A stretch of 64,000 nucleotides of DNA from Candidatus Zixiibacteriota bacterium. Its GTDB lineage: Bacteria; Zixibacteria; MSB-5A5; DG-27. Each line of letters begins with the position of its first letter. Position 1 is the stretch's first letter. Positions 18,893 through 25,982 of this stretch are shown here, one piece after another. Both the position numbers and the translations under genes were made by a program. Where the stretch lies: positions 265,834 to 329,833 of the forward strand of contig JAUWHO010000023.1 of NCBI GenBank assembly GCA_030605835.1, written 5' to 3'. The notes beneath the pieces are model-generated. The model was not told the origin of the DNA. It saw only the letters and a program-made list of their open reading frames with translations, and did no database searches.

Positions 18893-19651
18893 ATGAAAGG
18901 TGAAAAAGAGATCAAGAAATTCGTAAAGGATCGATATGGGGAAATTGCGTCCAAAGGGGATTCTTGTTGTCCGAGTCCTTGCTGCGCTGCCGATCTCGCC
19001 CAACAGGCAAAGTCAATGGGCTACTCCGAGAAAGAGATCAGAAGTCTTCCGGAGGCGGCCGTGATGGGTTTGGGGTGCGGCAATCCCACCGCCCTGGCAG
19101 AGTTGAAAGAGGGCGAAACTGTATTAGACCTCGGCTCAGGTGGAGGTTTAGACGTTTTCCTGGCGGCCCAAAAAGTCGGGGAAAAGGGTAAGGTTATTGG
19201 CGTGGACATGACCACTGAGATGATTGAAAAGGCAGAAGAAAACGCCAGGAAGGGCAACTACAAGAATGTAGAGTTCCGCCTCGGCGAGATAGAGAATCTG
19301 CCCCTCGATGCTAACTCTATCGACGTCATCATAAGCAATTGCGTCATCAATCTTTCGCCGGATAAGCTGGCAACCTACAAGGAAGCATCCAGGGTTTTAA
19401 AGCCCGGTGGCAGAATCCTTATATCCGATCTGGTAACTGAGGGTGAGCTCCCGGAGGATGTCCGCCGCAGCTTCGATGCCTGGGCGGAATGCATCGCCGG
19501 TGCTTTAGAGAAAGAAGAATACCTGAACACCATCAAAAAGGCAGGTTTCAGAGAAGTTGCTATCGTTGCGGAACACGCTTATGGCGAACCAGGGATGGAT
19601 GCTCAGCTTCAGGGTAAAATCATCAGTATTCAAGTGAAAGCACACAAATAG
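18893..19651 (+). CDS. arsM: ArsM-like arsenite S-adenosylmethionine methyltransferase
   Basis: 252 residues. SAM-binding motif [16 protein letters not shown] at residues 77-92 and the D105 acidic loop (VDMTTEMI). The arsenic-binding cysteines typical of ArsM are in place: C62 in GLGCGNP, C150 in SNCVINL, C200 in WAECIAGAL, plus an N-terminal pair of CC dipeptides (C25-C26, C30-C31) that often accompanies the enzyme. It would methylate trivalent arsenicals. No arsR, arsB or arsC neighbours are present. The start is the ATG at 18893; no clear Shine-Dalgarno precedes it. Confidence 0.9.
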   Translation: MKGEKEIKKFVKDRYGEIASKGDSCCPSPCCAADLAQQAKSMGYSEKEIRSLPEAAVMGLGCGNPTALAELKEGETVLDLGSGGGLDVFLAAQKVGEKGKVIGVDMTTEMIEKAEENARKGNYKNVEFRLGEIENLPLDANSIDVIISNCVINLSPDKLATYKEASRVLKPGGRILISDLVTEGELPEDVRRSFDAWAECIAGALEKEEYLNTIKKAGFREVAIVAEHAYGEPGMDAQLQGKIISIQVKAHK

Positions 19652-19670
19652 TTTCAAAAGGAGGGAGAAA

Positions 19671-20576
19671 ATGGCGAAGGGCAATATGCAGAAGGTTTTA
19701 GTTGCAGGCTCAACTGGCTATCTTGGGAGATTCGTTACCGAGGAATTCAAGAGACAGGGCTATTGGGTCCGGGCGCTGGCACGAAATCCGAAGAAACTTG
19801 AAAAAGTCGGTCCCTTCTTGGAACCGACGGTGAAAGACCAGATAGATGAGATTTTCCTCGGGGAGGTCACAAAACCGGAAACATTGCGCGGGCTTTGTGA
19901 TGGCATTGATATTGTGTTCTCCTCCATCGGTATTACCCGTCAGAGGGACAAAGTTGGCTTTATGGAGGTTGATTATCAGGGGAATAAGAACATCCTAGAC
20001 CTTGCTTTAAGAGCCTCTGTTAAACAGTTTATCTTTGTCTCTGCTTTTCAGGCCGATTTATTGAAACATATTGCTATGGTCAAAGCACGCGAAAAATTAG
20101 TTGAGGGCCTCTCGAGATCAGGCCTTAACTACACCGTCATTCGCCCAACTGGCTATTTCTCAGACATGACTGAGTTCCTAAAAATGGCAATCTCAGGGAG
20201 AGTTTACTTAGTTGGAGACGGGGAAAAGAAGATAAACCCAATTCATGGTGCGGATCTCGCCAAGGTTTGTGTGACCGCGGTTGCAAAACAGCAACACCAA
20301 ATACCGACCGGTGGACCGGTGACATACACTCATGCAGAAGTTGCTGAACTTGCTTTCTCGGTGCTGGGTAAGACCCCAAAGATCACAAGATTGCCAACGT
20401 GGTTGGTCAATCCTGCTGTCGAAATGATTCGTCCGTTCAGTAAACACTACTACACCCTTGCGAAATTTTTTACAGTCGCGATGCAGCTTAATTTTGATGC
20501 CCCTAAAACTGGCACCCACACCCTCAAGGAGTTTTACGAAGAAATCGCACCACAATTCGTAAAGAAACCGCATTGA
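19671..20576 (+). CDS. NAD(P)-binding NmrA-like atypical short-chain dehydrogenase
   Basis: 301 residues, N-terminal Rossmann motif VLVAGSTGYLGRFVTEEF (GxxGxxG type), followed by the ARNPKKL segment that binds the NADP phosphate, the IDIVFSSIGITR strand and NYTVIRPTGYFSDM. This matches atypical SDRs of the NmrA/CC3/TIP30 group, which act as redox sensors or reductases. AAAGGAGGG is well placed before the ATG. No substrate can be assigned. Monocistronic, 19 bases after arsM. Confidence 0.85.
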   Translation: MAKGNMQKVLVAGSTGYLGRFVTEEFKRQGYWVRALARNPKKLEKVGPFLEPTVKDQIDEIFLGEVTKPETLRGLCDGIDIVFSSIGITRQRDKVGFMEVDYQGNKNILDLALRASVKQFIFVSAFQADLLKHIAMVKAREKLVEGLSRSGLNYTVIRPTGYFSDMTEFLKMAISGRVYLVGDGEKKINPIHGADLAKVCVTAVAKQQHQIPTGGPVTYTHAEVAELAFSVLGKTPKITRLPTWLVNPAVEMIRPFSKHYYTLAKFFTVAMQLNFDAPKTGTHTLKEFYEEIAPQFVKKPH

Positions 20577-20707
20577 AACCGCAGAGAACAGCGTGTTCGC
20601 GGTTTGGGGAGTTTACCCGTCTCTGGGGCTCGACCAAATCCCTGCAGCACTCCGCAAAAACGCGATAGCTTAGGCGAGATCGCCCATCAAAAAACAGGAG
20701 GAAGAAG

Positions 20708-21064
20708 ATGGCTAAACACACGATTTGTCATGTAGAGTGGGGGTCTACAGACCTGGAGAAGACTAAGAACTTCCTTGCCGGGCTTTTCGAATGGAAGTTT
20801 GAGCCATTCGGAGAAGAATATCTCATGTTCAGCACCCCGGAGGGGCCCGGGGGAGGTCTCATGAAGACCAAAGAGGTCAAGCCCGGAGAGTCACCTTCTG
20901 TGTATATCGAAGTCGATGAAATCGACCCGTACCTTCAGCGGGCTAAGGACCTCGGTGGTGATGTCGCCGTTCCCAAGACCGAGATTCCAACCGTCGGCTG
21001 GTACGCACACCTCAAAGACCCGGACGGTAACCTGGTCGGACTCTTCCAGGGAGGGAAGCAATAA
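20708..21064 (+). CDS. VOC-family (glyoxalase-like) protein
   Basis: 118 residues, one VOC repeat pair: HVEWGSTDLEKTKNFLAGLFEWKFEPFG at the N-terminus and YIEVDEIDPYLQRAKDLGGDVAVPKTEIP followed by WYAHLKDPDGNLVGLFQ at the C-terminus. Matches the small single-subunit VOC proteins that bind a metal at the start His and the final Glu; here the final position is Gln/Phe. Strong AGGAGGA site. Substrate unknown. Confidence 0.88.
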   Translation: MAKHTICHVEWGSTDLEKTKNFLAGLFEWKFEPFGEEYLMFSTPEGPGGGLMKTKEVKPGESPSVYIEVDEIDPYLQRAKDLGGDVAVPKTEIPTVGWYAHLKDPDGNLVGLFQGGKQ

Positions 21065-21121
21065 CAGTTCGACTAAGGAGTCGTCTGCCGCACAGCAAGG
21101 GGCCTCTGCTCAAAATTCAGT

Positions 21122-21162
21122 GTTGCGTCAGGACTGTCCCTCTCTCCACACCCACTGAGCCA
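21122..21162 (+). repeat. Shortened copy of dispersed repeat (copy 3)
   Basis: GTTGCGTCAGGACTGTCC followed by CACCCACTGAGCC; the central palindrome of copies 2 and 4 is missing. Located in the gap before the isochorismatase gene, which itself ends in copy 4. Confidence 0.5.
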
Positions 21163-21217
21163 TAACGATGCCTTTCTCCAAAGCTAGGCCAAAACAGCCA
21201 TAAGAAGGATGATTGCT

Positions 21218-21916
21218 ATGGAACCATATGTGACCACAGAATCGCTCGGAGAGAAGACCCAACTCTGGCTTGAAAAGATTGCTCCCGTGAATCAACATGA
21301 GATGCGACTCAGGCGGGACAAGGCTGCTCTTCTCGTCATTGACATGCAGCAGTTTTTCCTGGATCCAGACTCTCCCACCTTCACCTGCGGTGGGCTTGCT
21401 ATTCTGCCGACCGTGAAACGACTCCTCACCGCGTTTCGAGAAGAGGGTCGTCCGGTGATTTACACCCGGCATGTTCATCACCCCGGTCGCATTGACGCCG
21501 GTATTATGGAGTGGTGGTGGGAAGGGATGTGTCTTGAGGGAAGTCCAGAGAGCGAGCTGAATCCAGAAATCGCTCCCCTTCCTAACGAGAAGGTCATCCT
21601 CAAGCATCGCTACTCCGCATTTTACAACACCGATTTGGAGACCATCCTGCGATGTCTGAAAATAGAAGACCTGGTCGTCTCGGGCATCATGACCAATCTC
21701 TGTTGTGAGTCCACTGTCCGCGACGCCTATTACCGGGATTACAGGGTGTTCTTTCTTGCTGACGGCACCGGCACCATCAATGAGGAGATGCATCTGGCGA
21801 GTTTGCTCAATCTCTCCTTTGGATTCGCCCACGTCACAACCGCTCATGACATCATAAACCAGTTTATAGTTGCGTCAGGACCGAAGTCCCCGCCTCGGGC
21901 GGGGAACGCGTCCTGA
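21218..21916 (+). CDS. Isochorismatase-family cysteine hydrolase with repeat-encoded tail
   Basis: About 232 residues. The second ATG (21218) is preferred because AAGAAGG sits nine bases upstream, whereas the first ATG (21209) abuts it. Catalytic triad of the family: Asp in LLVIDMQQFFLD, Lys in VILKHRYSAF, and Cys162 in GIMTNLCCES. Such enzymes hydrolyse amides or isochorismate; the substrate is unknown. The domain seems to end at HDIINQF, but the open frame continues for 15 codons (VASGPKSPPRAGNAS) that are read from the dispersed repeat starting at 21869, so the normal stop has been replaced. Confidence 0.88.
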   Translation: MEPYVTTESLGEKTQLWLEKIAPVNQHEMRLRRDKAALLVIDMQQFFLDPDSPTFTCGGLAILPTVKRLLTAFREEGRPVIYTRHVHHPGRIDAGIMEWWWEGMCLEGSPESELNPEIAPLPNEKVILKHRYSAFYNTDLETILRCLKIEDLVVSGIMTNLCCESTVRDAYYRDYRVFFLADGTGTINEEMHLASLLNLSFGFAHVTTAHDIINQFIVASGPKSPPRAGNAS

Positions 21917-21986
21917 CACTGAGGCCTGTCGGGACTCAGTTCCTGCCAGAGGTAGGTCGCCCCTAGCGACGCTCCGGTTCCGACAG
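21869..21986 (+). repeat. Dispersed palindromic repeat (copy 4, most complete)
   Basis: Starts GTTGCGTCAGGACCGAAG and forms nested inverted repeats: GCGTCAGGAC with GTCCTGACAC and CCCCGCC with GGCGGGG, then a second pair CTGTCGGGA with TTCCGACAG. Its first 48 bases are coding at the end of the isochorismatase gene. Confidence 0.7.
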
Positions 21987-22029
21987 AACCAGAATATCGC
22001 TGATATCATTCAAGATGGAGGAGAAAACA

Positions 22030-22377
22030 GTGAAACAGGACAACAATCAAACAGAAGATAAGAACCTCACGGGACGAGTTGTAAAACCTATCGATTTGTT
22101 GGACTACCAGGAAGCCTCGGTTGTCAGCAGGATGATAGTCAACAAAAAAGTTGGGACCGTAACCCTGTTCGCTTTCGATGAGGGCCAGGGATTGAGTGAG
22201 CATACCGCCCCATTTGACGCCTTAGTTCACATTCTCGACGGTGAAGCCGAAGTCGTTATCTCCGGCAAAACCTCTCTCCTAAAGGCGGGCGAAATGATTA
22301 TAATGCCCGCAAACGAACCCCACGCCCTGAAGGCGGTGAAGAGGTTCAAAATGCTTTTGATAATGATACGCTCTTGA
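22030..22377 (+). CDS. Small cupin-domain protein
   Basis: 115 residues from the GTG at 22030, preferred because GGAGGAG (22017-22023) is six bases upstream; an in-frame ATG at 22015 has none. Single cupin barrel with motif 1 GLSEHTAPFDALVHILDGEAEV and motif 2 KAGEMIIMPANEPHALKAV (His present near residue 97). Typical of the small RmlC-like cupins that bind a divalent metal. Function unknown. Confidence 0.8.
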   Translation: MKQDNNQTEDKNLTGRVVKPIDLLDYQEASVVSRMIVNKKVGTVTLFAFDEGQGLSEHTAPFDALVHILDGEAEVVISGKTSLLKAGEMIIMPANEPHALKAVKRFKMLLIMIRS

Positions 22378-22388
22378 AAGCAATCTAG

Positions 22389-22496
22389 GAAACATGGGAA
22401 CAGGAGTGGTTCAAGTCAGACGGAGTGCTGAACTGGAGAGCTCTCGGTTACACCGAGGATGAAATAGAGAGTCTAACGCTGAATCCATTGGAATAA
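22389..22496 (+). pseudogene. Gene-tail fragment without a start
   Basis: A 36-codon open stretch directly after a TAG, with protein-like sequence (EWFKSDGVLNWRALGYTEDEI, then ESLTLNPLE and stop) but no in-frame ATG and no ribosome binding site. It looks like the C-terminal remnant of a deleted gene. Identity unknown. Confidence 0.35.
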
Positions 22497-22510
22497 CAGC
22501 AATACATAGC

Positions 22511-22900
22511 ATGACCGAAAGCAAGATGCTAATAAAAATTCCCCGAATTGTTCTTGAGTGGAGCAATTGGTTCCCGTGGGATGATCTGAAGGAGGATGCA
22601 AGAAGGGGCGGTATCAGGGTTCCCAATGAGAAGCCTGGTGTTTACGAGGTAAAGCAGACGGGTGTTGATGGACGATTAACGATAGGAAAGACAAGCGACT
22701 TGAGAAGGCGAATCAAAGGAGGATTAGTTAAGGGGACAGGCCGGCATTCTGCCGGTAGCAGAATACGGGCAAATGAGGACACTTCCAAGTTGGCTGTGAG
22801 ATGGGCCATTACGGATAGACCTGCCGCCGTGGAGGAAGAACTCCATAAGAGACATTTAAGCAGATTCCGCAGACTTCCAAAATATGTTGAACACACCTGA
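22511..22900 (+). CDS. GIY-YIG-like domain protein
   Basis: 129 residues. The middle contains a GIY-YIG-like pair: PGVYEVKQ followed by LTIGKTSDLRRRIKGGL (the second motif reads T-I-G), then a basic segment GTGRHSAGSRIRANED and a Glu in AAVEEELHKRHLSRF at the position of the catalytic metal-binding Glu. The N-terminal 40 residues (LEWSNWFPWDDLKEDARRGG) are outside the fold. Could be a nuclease or an inactive nucleic-acid-binding relative. Fold assignment is by motif spacing only. Confidence 0.55.
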   Translation: MTESKMLIKIPRIVLEWSNWFPWDDLKEDARRGGIRVPNEKPGVYEVKQTGVDGRLTIGKTSDLRRRIKGGLVKGTGRHSAGSRIRANEDTSKLAVRWAITDRPAAVEEELHKRHLSRFRRLPKYVEHT

Positions 22901-23031
22901 AGAGATAAAGACCACCATTTCGCACAGCTGGTCTCCTAGATTCCTCTGGGTTCAGTAGGTCTCCATTGCACTTTGCAAACACCTAAGACTGAAATCGGGT
23001 CAGCTGTTAATACCGAAAAGGAGAACTTACC

Positions 23032-23418
23032 ATGAGTTACCATTTCAGCAAAACTTTGAATCTCTCCTTTGAGGAGGCAATTTCAAAGGTGACCGAGGAA
23101 CTGAAAAAAGAGGGTTTCGGCATCCTCACCGAAATCGATGTTAAGACCACGCTGAAAAAGAAACTCGACGTCGATTTCAGAAACTACAGAATCCTCGGGG
23201 CCTGCAATCCCCACTTTGCCCACCAGGCTCTGCAAGCCGAAGACAAAATCGGCACCATGTTGCCCTGCAATGTCATTGTGCAGGAGAAAGCCGAGGGGAA
23301 GGTGGAGGTATCGGCCGTGGATCCTGTCGCCTCTATGAAAGCTATCGAAAACCCAAAGTTGGGAGAGATAGCCCAGCAGGTGCAGGCTAAACTAAAGAAG
23401 GTAATTGACAGCCTGTAA
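23032..23418 (+). CDS. DUF302-family protein
   Basis: 128 residues matching DUF302: the KTLNLSFEEAISKVTEELKKEGFGILTEIDV start, the KKKLDVDFRNYRILGACNPHFAHQAL centre and the AVDPVASM segment with KLKKVIDSL tail. Crystal structures of the family show a small alpha/beta fold but no function is known. AAAAGGAG precedes the ATG. A perfect intrinsic terminator follows at 23497. Confidence 0.88.
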   Translation: MSYHFSKTLNLSFEEAISKVTEELKKEGFGILTEIDVKTTLKKKLDVDFRNYRILGACNPHFAHQALQAEDKIGTMLPCNVIVQEKAEGKVEVSAVDPVASMKAIENPKLGEIAQQVQAKLKKVIDSL

Positions 23419-23496
23419 ATAGCCGCATGACATAATAGCATTGTAGCGGAAACCTTCAGGTTTCATCCTAGAGCTATGCGCAGGTGAAATCTGGAT

Positions 23497-23525
23497 CGGA
23501 GGAGAAATCCTCCGCTTTTTTTGCC
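23497..23525 (+). terminator. Rho-independent terminator
   Basis: CGGAGGA (23497-23503), GAAA tetraloop, TCCTCCG (23508-23514), followed by CTTTTTTTT. Perfect 7-base-pair stem with U tract, 80 bases after the DUF302 stop. Confidence 0.85.
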
Positions 23526-23657
23526 ACCCCGCGAACTCCAAAGTCGCGAACTTGATATTTTAGATATCCTTCATTATCATCAATTGCAGTAGTATCGTTA
23601 ATGCATATTCAGACTCACTTTGTTTCAGTCCGATCGAACTGGGAAGGAGAGAAACCT

Positions 23658-24431
23658 ATGAGACTCCTTGCGAAAGCACTTCTCACCTTCGTGCTGTTAG
23701 GAGGATTTGTCGCCGTGCAGGATACAGACGCTGGAAAACCTGAGGTGCGCACCATGCTTGACCAGATGGCAGAAACCTTCCGCAACAAGATCGATGACGA
23801 TTTTGAGATGGTGACACAGATTGATATTGATGAGGAAAGGGAAACCTGGCACATCATCGTCGAGAAAGGGCGACAGATCAGCATCGGGCACGGAGCTCAC
23901 AAAGAAGCAGAGTTTACGTTTCTGACAACGCAGGAGACTCTGAAGCGAATTTACGATGGAAAGCTGACCGCCCAGACTGCTGCCGGCAAAGCCAGCGGAG
24001 AAGAACCAGCACCATTGGACCTCCGTTTGGCCGAAGGTTTAGAGTTCACTCCAGAGATAAGGACTCGGTTATACACTTTTCTTTACCACTTCTTTAACTG
24101 GACTGATCCGGAGAAGATTTTGCTGGGTGAAGAGTATTCGCGAATGCTTCATGGAGCCCACGTCGTGGCCTTGTACTATCATCCCGGTTTTCGCTCCGCC
24201 TGGTACATGCTCAAGAAGGGAGAAAAACTCAACGAAGCCGGGGACACCAATCCTTATCCTCAGGCATTCATCTTTATCGAGGGAGAAGGTTACGCAAAGA
24301 TCGGTGAGCACACTGTAAAAGTTAAGGCAGGCGAATCATACTATATTCCACCAAACTCCGACCACGTCGCCTGGACTGAAAGCAAAAAGCCTCTAATTCT
24401 CATCTGGCTTGCCTGGGGAGAAGGCTCGTGA
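23658..24431 (+). CDS. Exported SCP2-like/cupin fusion protein
   Basis: 258 residues from the ATG at 23658 (GGAAGGAGAG is upstream; an earlier in-frame ATG at 23601 is not followed by a signal peptide). The signal peptide (MRLLAKALLTFVLLGGFVAV) predicts export, though no clear cleavage or lipobox is seen. Residues about 30-130 look like an SCP2 sterol-transfer domain (EMVTQIDIDEERETWHIIVEKGRQISI, then TFLTTQETLKRIYDGKLTAQTAA), and residues about 160-258 form a cupin (HGAHVVALYYHPGF, FIFIEGEGYAKIGEHTVKVKAGESYYIPPNSDHV). An SCP2-cupin combination is unusual. Confidence 0.72.
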   Translation: MRLLAKALLTFVLLGGFVAVQDTDAGKPEVRTMLDQMAETFRNKIDDDFEMVTQIDIDEERETWHIIVEKGRQISIGHGAHKEAEFTFLTTQETLKRIYDGKLTAQTAAGKASGEEPAPLDLRLAEGLEFTPEIRTRLYTFLYHFFNWTDPEKILLGEEYSRMLHGAHVVALYYHPGFRSAWYMLKKGEKLNEAGDTNPYPQAFIFIEGEGYAKIGEHTVKVKAGESYYIPPNSDHVAWTESKKPLILIWLAWGEGS

Positions 24432-24465
24432 ACCCTGACGACACCGAAGCGCAACCTACCAAGTG

Positions 24466-25271
24466 ATGCAGTATACTCTGAACATTGACCTCGCACTTTA
24501 CGGAGAGCTAGACCAGTTCGCGCTGCTTGCACGCCAGGATTACAATCTGGGCAACCGAGGAGGTTGGTTTCTCAACTTCAGACAGAGTCTCGGTGGACTC
24601 TATGCTAGGCTATTCGGTCTCAAACGCCACCATGCAGAAGTCCACAACTGGCTACCCTTCGAGAGAACTCACCGGGAGCGGGAGTATCACGCTTCCTCAA
24701 TACTGTTCAACATGGATTCAGCAATCGAGTGCCTCACCTTCGCACTGAACGCCCTGGGTTATGCGGCATCGCCCGACGAATTCCGGAGCGTGACTGACGA
24801 GAAACAGCTCCGGCAGATAAAGCCTAAGAACATCTATGGAACCGGCAGTCAAGCCGTGGAAGGGTACAAGACGTATTTCCCGCAGCTTAAAGCATATTGG
24901 GAAGCCAGCCAAAACCTGATGGAGGCGATCGCTGACCAACACGATGTTTCAAAGCATCGCTCAACAATAGATCGAGGCGGAAAGCACCGACTTAGACCCA
25001 CCCCCAGGATTCTTTGAAAAGCTCGGCATTGAAAACGACCCAGGCGAGAGGCTCCGGTTTTCCACCAATGGAGGAGATAATACTGCCAACGGAGCCCAAG
25101 AAGCCGCTATCTCAACAGCACCTTAGTCAGAGCAAGGATTTCGTCAAGCTTGAGGAACTAGTGCAGCGATTCTGTCCGTTCGTGACTCAGTCAGGTGAAA
25201 AGGCTCTGCTCGACGCTGAGACCAATATCAAGCTGATCCATACAGACTTCTCAGGTAGTAGTGGCAAGTAA
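24466..25271 (+). pseudogene. Broken hypothetical gene (two +1 frame changes)
   Basis: Three consecutive frames read as one protein. Frame 1 (24466-24990) encodes a 175-residue part ending HDVSKHRSTIDRGGKHR; continuing one base further gives LDPPPGFFEKLGIENDPGERLR (24992-about 25058); one more base further gives PMEEIILPTEPKKPLS and on to DFSGSSGK and a stop at 25271. Each switch adds +1. The joined protein would be about 265 residues. No known domain recognised. A small frame starting at 25014 is only the last piece. Sequencing error at two sites would be an alternative to genuine decay. Confidence 0.55.
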
Positions 25272-25352
25272 TACCGGATTGCACGCAACGTTTCGTGGAA
25301 TATCTCACGCCAAGACTATAAGCGACAAACAACAAAGGCAGGAGGAAATATC

Positions 25353-25787
25353 ATGAGCACATCGGACAAAGAAAAAATAGTAGCCATCATGAAAGCCAAC
25401 GCCTCTTTTGCTTTCCTGGCCACTTCTGACGGTGATCAGCCCAGGGTCCGCCCGGTTTCACCGATTGTGGAGGATGACCTCTCGGTCTGGGTGACGACCT
25501 TCTGCTCCTCCAGGAAAGTCAAACAGATCAAGGAGAATCCCAAGGCCTGTCTGAGCTTCGTGGAGCATCCTCAGGGAAACAAGGCTGTTACCGTCATCGG
25601 GAAATGTGAAATGGTCCCGGACATGGAGGAGAAAAAGAGGATCTGGGAACTCGCCGACTTTGACCTGAGTAAGCATTTCCCTGAAGGACCCGAGGCGAAA
25701 GAGTATTGCCTCCTCAAGGTCTTAATCGACAAAATCGAATGGTGGGAGAACGGGGAGACCGGGACACAGGTTTACGAGCCAGCTTAA
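25353..25787 (+). CDS. Pyridoxamine 5'-phosphate oxidase-family (FMN split-barrel) protein
   Basis: 144 residues with the split-barrel flavin fold: FAFLATSDGDQPRVRPVSPIVE (residues 21-41), VWVTTFCSSRKVKQIKENPKACLSF, and a C-terminal EYCLLKVLIDKIEWWENG. Residues expected around the FMN phosphate (RVRPV, SSRK-VKQI) are present. Members include general stress proteins and pyridoxamine oxidases. Strong AGGAGGA site. Substrate unknown. Confidence 0.85.
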   Translation: MSTSDKEKIVAIMKANASFAFLATSDGDQPRVRPVSPIVEDDLSVWVTTFCSSRKVKQIKENPKACLSFVEHPQGNKAVTVIGKCEMVPDMEEKKRIWELADFDLSKHFPEGPEAKEYCLLKVLIDKIEWWENGETGTQVYEPA

Positions 25788-25892
25788 ACCTGGCGCAACG
25801 TTTGAACTCCGAAACGGAGCCTCCAGGTCAATAGGCTCAAGGCATCTCTCCTTTGATCTCTCCGAGGTCTGAAGAGACATCCATTTTATTCA

Positions 25893-25920
25893 TTGACTTT
25901 TGGGGGATGTATGCTATTTT
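25893..25920 (+). promoter_or_regulatory. Possible sigma-70 promoter
   Basis: TTGACT (25893-25898), 16-base spacer, TATTTT (25915-25920), followed by the C25 peptidase gene at 25983. Moderate match. Confidence 0.4.
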
Positions 25921-25982
25921 TAAGATGTCAGAAACCAATTCGCTTCCGCTTTGAGAACCCGTTTTCTTGTCAGGAGGTAAAA

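Noticed and set aside
18676-18903. 75-codon open frame (and one at 18632)
   Set aside because: Begins inside the dispersed repeat, no ribosome binding site, and overlaps the arsM start.
25014-25271. 85-codon frame as a separate gene
   Set aside because: Its start has no ribosome binding site and the sequence continues the broken gene upstream, so it is listed as part of the pseudogene.
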